A DNA stretch of 5,949 nucleotides, from positions 1 through 5,949 of the forward strand of contig JAGRAS010000076.1 of the NCBI GenBank assembly GCA_020434465.1. The letters run 5' to 3'. The DNA comes from Bdellovibrionales bacterium (GTDB taxonomy: Bacteria; Bdellovibrionota; UBA2361; JAGRAS01). Each line of letters starts with the position of its first letter. Position 1 is the first letter of the stretch. Shown piece after piece: positions 1 to 5,691 of this stretch. The translations under genes and the position numbers were made by a program. The notes under the pieces were generated by a model that had not been told where the DNA came from, did not search any database, and was given only the letters and a program-made list of their open reading frames with translations.

Positions 1-380
1 CAAGAATTTGGAATTTGGCTTCTATGCACTTCCACATCAGTTCCAAAAGGCGCTGCTGGAAGAATTTCATTACTAACTACGTCTGGAATTCTTTCTTCTG
101 GTGGAAGATCTTTTACATAATGTAATTGAGCTCTAACCTCATCATTATATTCCATGTGAATTGGTCTTACCTCAGGCACTTCAGCAATATTAGATTTTGG
201 CCAACCTGTCTCAAAACTTGAGCTGGCAGAAACGCCTTGTTGAGCCATTTGTTGTTTTAAAGCTGTTGTATATGCCAAAGATGGTATCGTCGGATGACTA
301 ATCTCTGTTTGTGTTGGTGCACATGCAAAAAGAGTTAAACAAAAAAGATATGCTAATGTTATAAAATATTTCCTACTCAT
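1..380 (-). CDS. Outer-membrane-type lipoprotein, C-terminus cut by window edge
   Basis: The gene starts at an ATG whose last two bases lie in the flgA stop codon (ATGA overlap). A GAGGG Shine-Dalgarno sequence sits 7 bases upstream, inside flgA. About 126 codons are present and the frame stays open to the left edge. The N-terminus is a lipoprotein signal: a basic start (MSRK), a hydrophobic core, and a lipobox LFAC with the lipidated cysteine at residue 20. Alanine follows at +2 rather than aspartate, which under the usual sorting rule favours the outer membrane. In many operons of this order the gene after flgA is flgH, the L-ring lipoprotein, so that is the leading guess. However, residues 21-126 are rich in Pro, Glu and Gln (for example LPPEERIPDV) and I do not see the Gly-Ser-Leu-Trp segment or the conserved start of the FlgH core. 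It could be a FlgH with a long divergent N-terminus or a separate flagellar accessory lipoprotein. Lipoprotein is secure; FlgH is not. Confidence 0.8.
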   Translation of the reverse strand, partial: MSRKYFITLAYLFCLTLFACAPTQTEISHPTIPSLAYTTALKQQMAQQGVSASSSFETGWPKSNIAEVPEVRPIHMEYNDEVRAQLHYVKDLPPEERIPDVVSNEILPAAPFGTDVEVHRSQIPNS

Positions 381-1348
381 TGATTAACCCTCACAATACC
401 CGGAGCAATTACTATTCCGTAAACTACTTTTTCTGATGCTTTATTCTTAACTCGAATCTCATCTCCTTCTATACCAGAATCCTCTGCTACACCAATTGCA
501 CTTGCCTCTAAGAACTTTGACTTATACTCAATCGTTACCTTTGAGCCTCGCTTGATAACCGGTGGAATAGCCAATTTATTTCGACGAAAAACTTCTCCAT
601 AAGCAATTGCTTGATCAGTTTCTAAACCAACAATATCTTTAATCTGAACTGCCGCATCGCCAGGTATTGCATTTGTATTCAGCCTTGCCATCACAACATC
701 ATCACTACCAATTACAGCACCTTTCACAAGAGGCCGTTTAGCAACTGGCATCTCACGCCACTGATTAATATCTGCTTTCACCAAAAATCTAACCGGTTCT
801 TCTTGATCAACTTGTGCAGCGACAGAAAAGTTCATCATGCCTGAATTATCAACTTCTCCGCGCACTACTTTTAAACTGGAATTTCCAGGTACTATTTTTA
901 CTGCATCCTTGTAATGAATTTTCTCTATTTCCAGATCTTCATCTGTATCTGCAATATATTTATCAATAGCAATTTTAACTTCTTCAGGTGAAATAGTACG
1001 AGAGGCCCGAGTAATTTTTATAACTCGAGGTAATGTGTAACCTACTTCATCAAGCATTACTCCCTGCTCTTTTAATTTTTCAAGAATTGAATTAGCTGTC
1101 AGTGTTATATAATCACCAGGGGCAGGACTGTCTCCTAAGTTAATTTTTTTTAAGCCAATTACAATATCATCGTCATTTATCGCCTTGCCCGAAACTTCTG
1201 CAATATCACCCAGTCTAATAAATTTAGTTGTTAATGTTGCTTCTTTTCGACCTAAAATTCGCACACGTCTTTCAGCATAAGTAGTTTCAACAAACACTAG
1301 ACTTAGTATTAAAAGAAGAGCGAAGATATTAAAGTTTCTCTTATTCAT
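377..1348 (-). CDS. flgA: Flagellar P-ring assembly chaperone FlgA
   Basis: This 323-residue protein is a periplasmic chaperone that helps FlgI form the P-ring around the flagellar rod. Residues 1-25 form a Sec signal peptide: basic MNKR, a hydrophobic core from about 8 to 20, and a likely cleavage after TYA at 23-25. Residues 26-195 match the less conserved N-terminal part of longer FlgA proteins. The C-terminal half is the recognisable SAF-type FlgA core from about 198: PLVKGAVI (206-213), the segment AIPGDAA around 227-233, DIVGLETDQAIAYGE at 238-252, RRNKLAIPPVIKRGSKV at 255-271, and the terminal signature IRVKNKASEKVVYG at 298-311. The gene begins 2 bases after the flgG stop. I see no good Shine-Dalgarno sequence, so translation probably relies on ribosomes finishing flgG. 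The length is near the longer end for FlgA, and the frame is intact. Its presence indicates a diderm cell envelope. Confidence 0.95.
   Translation of the reverse strand: MNKRNFNIFALLLILSLVFVETTYAERRVRILGRKEATLTTKFIRLGDIAEVSGKAINDDDIVIGLKKINLGDSPAPGDYITLTANSILEKLKEQGVMLDEVGYTLPRVIKITRASRTISPEEVKIAIDKYIADTDEDLEIEKIHYKDAVKIVPGNSSLKVVRGEVDNSGMMNFSVAAQVDQEEPVRFLVKADINQWREMPVAKRPLVKGAVIGSDDVVMARLNTNAIPGDAAVQIKDIVGLETDQAIAYGEVFRRNKLAIPPVIKRGSKVTIEYKSKFLEASAIGVAEDSGIEGDEIRVKNKASEKVVYGIVIAPGIVRVNQ
388..392 (-). promoter_or_regulatory. Shine-Dalgarno for the lipoprotein gene
   Basis: GAGGG on the minus strand lies 7 bases before the ATG at 380 and inside the last codons of flgA. It supports that start and the ATGA overlap, which implies translational coupling between flgA and the lipoprotein gene. 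Confidence 0.65.
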
Positions 1349-1350
1349 TT

Positions 1351-2139
1351 TTATCGTTTCATATTAATTGCTTGGTTGATCATATCATCTGCTGTTTGGA
1401 TGCTTTTTGAATTAGCTTCATAGGCACGTTGAGCCGTAATCATATTAACAACTTGCTCAACAACAGATACGTTACTTGACTCCAGAAATCCTTGATTAAG
1501 TCTGCCTAAACCATCTTCACCAAAAATTCCTGTTGTCGGAGAACCAGAAGATTCTGTTTCTGTATATAAGTTTTGTCCTATCGCTTTTAATCCTGCACTA
1601 TTTGGAAATCTAACTCCTGTTATTTGTCCTAAATTACTCGGAGTAGTTGTTCCTGGAATAGTTGCAGTAACTGTACCGTCTTGACCAATTGCAATTGAAA
1701 GCGCGTCAGTTGGAACAGAAATACTTGGATCAACTGCAAAACCATCAGGTGTTACAATCTGGCCATTCTGATCTAATTGAAAAGATCCTGCTCTACTATA
1801 AGCAGTTGAACCATCAGGTAAAGTAATTTGAAAAAATCCATCTCCCTCAATTGCTACATCAAGTTGATTCCCAGTCGATGTTAAATCTCCTTGTGTGAAT
1901 ATTTTTTGAACTGAAGTTGGCTTTACCCCTAATCCAACTTGAATTCCTGCAGGGCTAATAGTACTTGAAGACGTTGAAGCCCCTGGTTCAAGTAAAGCTT
2001 GATAAACAAGATCTTGAAACTCAGCTCTACTACCTTTGTAGCTTGTAGTATTCACGTTAGCCAAATTGTTAGAGATTACATCTATATTAAGCTCCTGGGC
2101 TTTCATACCAGTTGCTGCGCTAAATAAAGAACGTATCAT
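1351..2139 (-). CDS. flgG: Flagellar distal rod protein FlgG
   Basis: FlgG forms the distal rod, the drive shaft that crosses the periplasm inside the P and L rings. The protein is 262 residues, the usual length. The N-terminal rod/hook motif is at 23-31 (SNNLANVNT). The FlgG-specific L-stretch follows at 46-63 (from Tyr46 to Pro63, containing EPGA), and then GIQVGLGVKP at 65-74. The conserved IEGDGFFQI is at 97-105 and YSRAGSFQLDQNGQIVTPDG at 114-133. The C-terminal rod domain is at 216-253, including GFLESSNV and the segment MITAQRAYEANSK (233-245), and ends in a helix suited to coiled-coil packing. There is no signal peptide, as expected for a substrate of the flagellar type III export apparatus. 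An AAAGGAG ribosome site precedes the ATG by 6 bases. The flgF stop lies 18 bases upstream and flgA starts 2 bases downstream. Confidence 0.98.
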   Translation of the reverse strand: MIRSLFSAATGMKAQELNIDVISNNLANVNTTSYKGSRAEFQDLVYQALLEPGASTSSSTISPAGIQVGLGVKPTSVQKIFTQGDLTSTGNQLDVAIEGDGFFQITLPDGSTAYSRAGSFQLDQNGQIVTPDGFAVDPSISVPTDALSIAIGQDGTVTATIPGTTTPSNLGQITGVRFPNSAGLKAIGQNLYTETESSGSPTTGIFGEDGLGRLNQGFLESSNVSVVEQVVNMITAQRAYEANSKSIQTADDMINQAINMKR

Positions 2140-2145
2140 TTCTTA

Positions 2146-2152
2146 CTCCTTT
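2146..2152 (-). promoter_or_regulatory. Shine-Dalgarno for flgG
   Basis: AAAGGAG on the minus strand lies 6 bases before the flgG ATG, in the short gap after the flgF stop. It is a near-ideal site and fixes the flgG start. Confidence 0.75.
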
Positions 2153-2157
2153 AAAAC

Positions 2158-2919
2158 CTATCTACTTTTACCTACTTGGTTTATTGTTGTTTGATTCATT
2201 TCATCAATACTTCTTGCTGTTTTTGTATACATTTCAAAAGCTCTGTTTGCTGAAATAAGATCAACCATCGAAGACACCGTTGAAACATTAGACATCTCTA
2301 AAGACTTTGGTTCTAATTGAGCCTCTACAGTTTCTGGTGTTATTGCTCCAGCTGCCAATTTAAATCTTCCAGATCCAGTTCTTTCAAGCTGAGTAGTATC
2401 TTGAAATCTTACAACTTGAATATTTGAAATGAGCTCCCCATTTACCATTACTCCACCGCCTGGGCTAATCTGAACGTTTGGACCATTTGCGTTAACTGCA
2501 CCGCCATCACCAATAAGAGTCATTCCATCATGGGTTACGATTTCTCCTTCTGCATTCAAAGTAAAGTTACCCGCCCGCGTATACTGAATTCCATCTGGAG
2601 TTTGAATTGTAAAAAAATCTTTTGGATTTCTTAGTGCTACATCTAAGGGATTTCCCGTTTGCTTAATAGATCCAATAGTAAAATCTGTAGCAGTTTTTAC
2701 ATTTGTTACTCCAGGGCTTCTTTCATGATCTCCACGAGCAAAGGGATCATCTTTAGCTATTGCAGCTGCAAGAGTTTCATCAAATGTTTGCTCATCTCCA
2801 TATACAACTTGCCTTTTATACCCAGGGGTATCTACGTTTGCTAAGTTGTTTGCAACAACATCTAACTTATATAGATTTAAATATCCTGCTGATGCTGCTA
2901 CGTATGTACCTCGATCCAT
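2158..2919 (-). CDS. flgF: Flagellar proximal rod protein FlgF
   Basis: FlgF is a proximal rod subunit exported through the flagellar type III apparatus, and it joins the inner rod to FlgG. The protein is 253 residues, typical for the family. The N-terminal rod motif is at 22-34 (VANNLANVDTPGY). The middle of the protein has GNPLDVAL (89-96), FFTIQTPDG (102-110) and YTRAGNFTLNAEGEIVTHDG (113-132). The C-terminal rod domain has LEMSNVSTVSSMVDLISANR (207-226) and then AFEMYTK. FlgF rather than FlgG is favoured because it lacks the FlgG L-stretch, starts MDRGTYVAASAG, and directly precedes a clear flgG. The usual GDGFF motif is replaced by NPKDFF at 98-103. The start is supported by AGGGG at 2926-2930, which overlaps the upstream stop codon. 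Confidence 0.93.
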   Translation of the reverse strand: MDRGTYVAASAGYLNLYKLDVVANNLANVDTPGYKRQVVYGDEQTFDETLAAAIAKDDPFARGDHERSPGVTNVKTATDFTIGSIKQTGNPLDVALRNPKDFFTIQTPDGIQYTRAGNFTLNAEGEIVTHDGMTLIGDGGAVNANGPNVQISPGGGVMVNGELISNIQVVRFQDTTQLERTGSGRFKLAAGAITPETVEAQLEPKSLEMSNVSTVSSMVDLISANRAFEMYTKTARSIDEMNQTTINQVGKSR

Positions 2920-2925
2920 CCTTTA

Positions 2926-2930
2926 CCCCT
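2926..2930 (-). promoter_or_regulatory. Shine-Dalgarno for flgF, overlapping upstream stop
   Basis: AGGGG on the minus strand lies 6 bases before the flgF ATG. Its first A is the last base of the TAA stop of the preceding gene, so a ribosome terminating there sits on the flgF initiation site. Confidence 0.65.
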
Positions 2931-3871
2931 TATAGAGTTTGTCTCAATCTACGCATCCCGCCTAAAACTCCAAGGCGAGGATCGTGTTCAGCTTGAGAAC
3001 TATTTACAACTTCTTCTCTTTCCTCAACTTCCTGGTGCCGAGATTCGCTTTCTTGTTTAACCATTCTTGCAAGCATTTGAACTTCACTAGCTGGAAGTTT
3101 TGTTCTTGCAGCAACAGATCTAATATCCATTCCTGCATTTAGTAAGTTTTCAGCAACTTCATAAATCTCTTGCATCGATTCACTAAAACCTCTTTCATAC
3201 TTAGAAGGCTCACGAGTCTTTTCTAATTGTTTGTTAAGTCCATAAGCTGTTTGCCTACTTGGCTCTTCAAGCACTTCACCGTAAATATTTGTTGATGAGT
3301 GTGATTTAGCTTTAGTTATTGGCGCGTATGAATAGCTCGAATTATTAAAGCTTGCTGGCTCAGCAACTCTTTGAGTTTGCGGGATACTACTATTAGAGTA
3401 AGCAGAAGAATAAGAATTATGTGGGTTTAAACTCGCAGGAGAGTCATAGGCTACAGAATAATTTCCAGGCCTTTCATCTGAATATGGACTATCATAGTCT
3501 GATCCTCTAGAAGGACTCGGTCTGTCTGAAAATGACACTTGAGCTTTAGATTTTTCTGCTTGAATTTCAAGCAAAGATCTCTGTTCTTCTGCACTAGTTA
3601 TTGAATTATTGATTCGACTCTCAACAGATTCAATCTCATACAAAAGTTTTTCCATTTCTGATCTGCGCTTGAGTAGCTGATCATTCAAACTGCGGCCGGA
3701 ACTGTCAGCTTGCTTAACTAAATTTTTAAGCATACCAGCAAGTTCAATGATCTTCCCTGCTTGTTTATCCAAGCCCTTTGAAGAACTTTTAGCAAAACAA
3801 AGTGCTAAACCCATCACGGCCATCACTAGTAGTATATCGATAGTCATTTTAATTATTTCAAAATGCTCCAT
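2930..3871 (-). CDS. Membrane-anchored coiled-coil protein with DUF2802/SwrB-like C-terminal module, first gene of the rod operon
   Basis: I do not recognise a named gene. The 313-residue protein has four visible parts. Residues 11-27 are one hydrophobic N-terminal membrane segment (IDILLVMAVMGLALCFA), with basic residues just after it that suggest a cytoplasmic body. Residues about 35-110 are charged and heptad-like, probably a coiled coil. Residues about 113-197 are low-complexity, rich in Ser, Tyr, Asn and Pro, with YDSP occurring twice (126-129, 142-145), and are likely disordered. Residues about 228-274 form a helical module (MQEIYEVAENLLNAGMDI, then VAARTKLPASEVQML) resembling the helix-turn-helix-like end of DUF2802/DUF6115 and Bacillus SwrB proteins. 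The tail is acidic. SwrB is known to promote assembly of the flagellar export apparatus; a similar role here is inference. The first-gene position, 10 bases before flgF, ties it to flagella. A GAGAGG ribosome site supports the start. Confidence 0.85.
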   Translation of the reverse strand: MEHFEIIKMTIDILLVMAVMGLALCFAKSSSKGLDKQAGKIIELAGMLKNLVKQADSSGRSLNDQLLKRRSEMEKLLYEIESVESRINNSITSAEEQRSLLEIQAEKSKAQVSFSDRPSPSRGSDYDSPYSDERPGNYSVAYDSPASLNPHNSYSSAYSNSSIPQTQRVAEPASFNNSSYSYAPITKAKSHSSTNIYGEVLEEPSRQTAYGLNKQLEKTREPSKYERGFSESMQEIYEVAENLLNAGMDIRSVAARTKLPASEVQMLARMVKQESESRHQEVEEREEVVNSSQAEHDPRLGVLGGMRRLRQTL

Positions 3872-3876
3872 TATTA

Positions 3877-3882
3877 CCTCTC
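3877..3882 (-). promoter_or_regulatory. Shine-Dalgarno for the operon-leading gene
   Basis: GAGAGG on the minus strand precedes the ATG at 3871 by 5 bases. Another ATG at 3884-3882 is out of frame, so this site selects the start at 3871. Confidence 0.6.
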
Positions 3883-3888
3883 ATAGCG

Positions 3889-3924
3889 CGTCAATCAGAC
3901 GTCAGCTAAAACTAGAATGCGTCA
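3889..3924 (-). repeat. Three TGACG repeats in the flagellar operon leader
   Basis: On the minus strand the pentamer TGACG occurs at 3920-3924, 3900-3904 and 3889-3893. The start-to-start distances are 20 and 11 bases, about two turns and one turn of B-DNA, so all three would face roughly the same side of the helix. The middle copy lies within the palindrome GACGTC. They sit downstream of both candidate promoters and just ahead of the Shine-Dalgarno site. They may be a protein-binding array or chance; I do not recognise the motif. Confidence 0.35.
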
Positions 3925-3945
3925 TTAATTTGTCGCTTCTAGTTT
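3909..3945 (-). other. Imperfect stem-loop in the flagellar operon leader
   Basis: A 9-bp perfect arm pair (AAACTAGAA at 3909-3917 with TTCTAGTTT at 3937-3945) continues inward past one bulged T (3918) to GCG/CGC (3919-3921 with 3934-3936), a T-T mismatch, and CA/TG, closing a 6-base loop TTAATT (3925-3930). That makes 14 base pairs in all. In neither direction does a long T-run follow, so it is a poor intrinsic terminator. On the minus strand its outer edge coincides with the expected start of a transcript from the sigma-70-like promoter at 3951-3979, so it could be a 5'-end stabilising hairpin. As DNA it could also be an operator dyad. Confidence 0.5.
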
Positions 3946-3950
3946 AATTA

Positions 3951-3979
3951 AATATAATAAGTTCCTAAAATCATTGTAA
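3951..3979 (-). promoter_or_regulatory. Candidate sigma-70 promoter for the flagellar operon
   Basis: On the minus strand, TTACAA (3974-3979) and TATATT (3951-3956) are separated by exactly 17 bases. The -10 matches TATAAT at 5 of 6 positions and the -35 matches TTGACA at 4 of 6. Transcription would start near 3944, about 73 bases before the first gene. The region is AT-rich, so chance matches are easy. Confidence 0.4.
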
Positions 3980-4013
3980 TTTATAACAAGATCTTCTTTC
4001 GTATTTCTTATAT

Positions 4014-4029
4014 TGCAAACAGCTTGCCG
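4014..4029 (-). promoter_or_regulatory. Candidate sigma-54 (RpoN) -24/-12 promoter for the flagellar operon
   Basis: On the minus strand the bases CGGCAAG, CTGT, TTGCA align with the consensus TGGCACG-N4-TTGCW. The essential GG (4027-4028) and GC (4015-4016) are exactly 10 bases apart. Within the first block the mismatches are C for T at the first base and A for C at the sixth. Start would be near 4003, giving a leader of about 130 bases that contains the hairpin and the TGACG repeats. Rod operons are RpoN-dependent in several Gram-negative groups, which makes the placement sensible. An enhancer-binding activator site would be expected further upstream, in or near the start of the divergent aminotransferase gene. 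Confidence 0.5.
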
Positions 4030-4069
4030 AAAGTTATGCTTGGCTAAAATCCTTTTTTAAAAGACAGAA

Positions 4070-5146
4070 ATGACTGAAAAACTTCTCACCCCTGGCCCAA
4101 CTCCAATCCCATCACAAGTTATTGAAGCAATGAATGCTTGCGCCAACATGCATCATAGGACTCCTGAATTTAAAGAAATCTTTTTTGAAACTACTAAGAA
4201 CTATGGAAGCTTTGCTGGCTCAAGTGAACAAGTAATTTTTCTGTCTGGCACAGGTACCTTAGGCATGGAAGCTGCTGTTAGAAACATTTGTCCTGCTGGA
4301 AAAAAAATTGCTTTTTTAAATAGTGGTAAATTTGGCGAACGCTGGGGTCATATTGCTAAAGCTCTATCTATAGATGCTATTGAATTATCTGTTGAGCCTA
4401 GATCAATGCCCTGCATCGATAAAGTTGCAGACACTATAAAAAATGACTCTTCAATTTGCGCATTCTGCTTTCAAATAGTTGAGACATCAACAGGTGAATT
4501 TATCGATCCAAGTTTAATTATATCTGCAATTAAGCAAAGTAATCCAAATTGTCTGATAGTTGCTGACGGAATAACTGCAATTGGCGCACTAGAAATCCAC
4601 CAAGAAGAACTCGGAATTGATGTTTTAATTTGCGGGTCTCAAAAAGCATTAATGCTTCCACCTGGGCTCACAATGTTGTCATTTTCAAATCGTGCCTGGG
4701 ATGTAATAAGCTCCGTAAACTGTGGCAGCCTTTATCAGAATTTGAGCTTAGAAAAAAAATATCAAGCTGATGGTAGTAGCGCTTGGACACCTGCAATCCC
4801 GCTAATTCTTGGGCTAAAAGAATCTCTAAAGATCATTAATGAAGAAGGAAAGGAAAATCTATTTAAAAGACACATAGAGCTTTCAAACATATGCAAACAA
4901 GGAATATTAGATCTCGGTTTAGAATTATATCCTAAAAATCCAGCAGTTTCTGTAACTGCAGTGTATAGTGAGAATCAAAACTTAGAGAAAATTAGGCAAG
5001 AACTATTAAAAAAATATCAAATTAGAATAGCCGGTGGTCAAGACAACCTAAAAGGAAAAATATTTAGAATTGGTCACATGGGATTTGTTTTCAAAGAAGA
5101 TATTATTTTAGCACTTGATGCAATTAGAAATATTATTAAGAGTTAA
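4070..5146 (+). CDS. Class V PLP-dependent aminotransferase (alanine-glyoxylate / serine-pyruvate type)
   Basis: This is a soluble fold-type I PLP enzyme that should transfer an amino group between a small amino acid (Ala, Ser or Asp) and a 2-oxo acid such as glyoxylate or pyruvate; the exact substrates cannot be read from sequence. At 358 residues it is near the normal family length. Visible motifs are LTPGPTPIP (6-14), MHHRTPEF (27-34), the cofactor phosphate-binding region SGTGTLGMEAAV (59-70), FGERW (88-92), VETSTGEF (137-144), VADGITAIGA (164-173) with Asp166 placed to hold the pyridine nitrogen, GSQKALMLPPGL (189-200) with Lys192 as the Schiff-base lysine, TPAIP (240-244) and RIGHMG (333-338). 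All catalytic landmarks are intact. An in-frame TAA at 4058-4060 leaves ATG 4070 as the first possible start. There is no clear Shine-Dalgarno site, only AAGACAG. It is divergent from the flagellar operon and probably co-transcribed with the gene 20 bases downstream. Confidence 0.93.
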   Translation: MTEKLLTPGPTPIPSQVIEAMNACANMHHRTPEFKEIFFETTKNYGSFAGSSEQVIFLSGTGTLGMEAAVRNICPAGKKIAFLNSGKFGERWGHIAKALSIDAIELSVEPRSMPCIDKVADTIKNDSSICAFCFQIVETSTGEFIDPSLIISAIKQSNPNCLIVADGITAIGALEIHQEELGIDVLICGSQKALMLPPGLTMLSFSNRAWDVISSVNCGSLYQNLSLEKKYQADGSSAWTPAIPLILGLKESLKIINEEGKENLFKRHIELSNICKQGILDLGLELYPKNPAVSVTAVYSENQNLEKIRQELLKKYQIRIAGGQDNLKGKIFRIGHMGFVFKEDIILALDAIRNIIKS

Positions 5147-5166
5147 TAGATTTTGAACTAAAATGT

Positions 5167-5691
5167 ATGCATTACCCCAGTTACAACAAGATTAAACATG
5201 GGCCAAACGGAGCAAAACTTCTAGAAGTTCACAGATCAGTTCTTTCAATCTTAACAAGTATTTTTTGGTTTTTTGTATCTCTATTTTGTTCAGTGATAAT
5301 TCTATATAAGTATGGATCTCTTACCCCAACTTCAGCGAGAACTAATCTTCATTTACGTTGGATCTTGCTGATACCCGGCGTGCAACTACTTGCAATACTA
5401 AGATTATACCATGATAATTTGTATGTATTTTATAAGACAAAAATAACACACCTTGGGGGCAGGCTTTCGCTTCAATACTTTGTACCAGATGTCAGCTATT
5501 CAAATATCCTGACTATAAGTGTGCACCAGGGTATTTTAGATAGAATTCTTAATATTGGAGACGTCCAAATAGACACAGCAGCCCTTGATAAAAGTGAGAT
5601 TCTAATCCGTGGTGTCAGAGCCCCATATGAATTGGCTGATATCATTGAATCTTTTAGAGCAGATGCCTTTAAAACTCACTCAAACATCTAA
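5167..5691 (+). CDS. Two-TM membrane protein with bacterial PH-like domain (DUF304 type)
   Basis: This 174-residue protein has a short polar N-terminus and two hydrophobic segments at about 24-47 (SVLSILTSIFWFFVSLFCSV, continuing IILY) and 64-80 (RWILLIPGVQLLAILRL). A soluble domain at about 81-165 has the layout of bacterial PH domains of the DUF304/YdbS family: YVFYKTKITHLGGRLS (86-101), the VP/I pattern near 106-114, SVHQGILDRILNIGDVQI (118-135), DTA (136-138) and VRAPYELADII (150-160). These domains usually sit on the cytoplasmic face of the membrane and their biochemical role is poorly defined. ATG 5167 is used; the ATG at 5163 is out of frame and stops after 10 codons. No good Shine-Dalgarno site is visible. 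The 20-base gap after the aminotransferase suggests co-transcription, but I see no functional link between the two. Confidence 0.8.
   Translation: MHYPSYNKIKHGPNGAKLLEVHRSVLSILTSIFWFFVSLFCSVIILYKYGSLTPTSARTNLHLRWILLIPGVQLLAILRLYHDNLYVFYKTKITHLGGRLSLQYFVPDVSYSNILTISVHQGILDRILNIGDVQIDTAALDKSEILIRGVRAPYELADIIESFRADAFKTHSNI

Noticed and set aside
2659..2996. Short plus-strand open frames antisense to flgF and the start of the downstream gap
   Set aside because: They lie opposite strongly conserved flgF codons, overlap each other, have no ribosome site and give Cys/Ser/Tyr-rich peptides typical of antisense noise.
3909..3945. Stem-loop as an intrinsic terminator
   Set aside because: Only TTTT follows on the minus strand and a mixed A/T stretch on the plus strand. 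No gene ends next to it, since both neighbours diverge from this gap.
3747..3947. 66-codon plus-strand open frame opposite the start of the operon-leading gene
   Set aside because: It is antisense to the membrane segment and hairpin region, has no ribosome site, and its hydrophobic look is a shadow of the opposite strand.
3988..3995. 8-base palindrome AAGATCTT
   Set aside because: Too short and AT-rich to argue for a binding site without a second copy or conservation.
4024..4050. Possible plus-strand promoter for the aminotransferase: TTGCCG and TAAAAT
   Set aside because: The spacer is only 15 bases and the -35 matches at 4 of 6, too weak to list. A promoter is expected nearby but I cannot place it.
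5163..5195. Earlier ATG before the PH-like gene, as a start or tiny leader peptide
   Set aside because: The frame stops after 10 codons and has no ribosome site; it is a chance overlap with the ATG at 5167.
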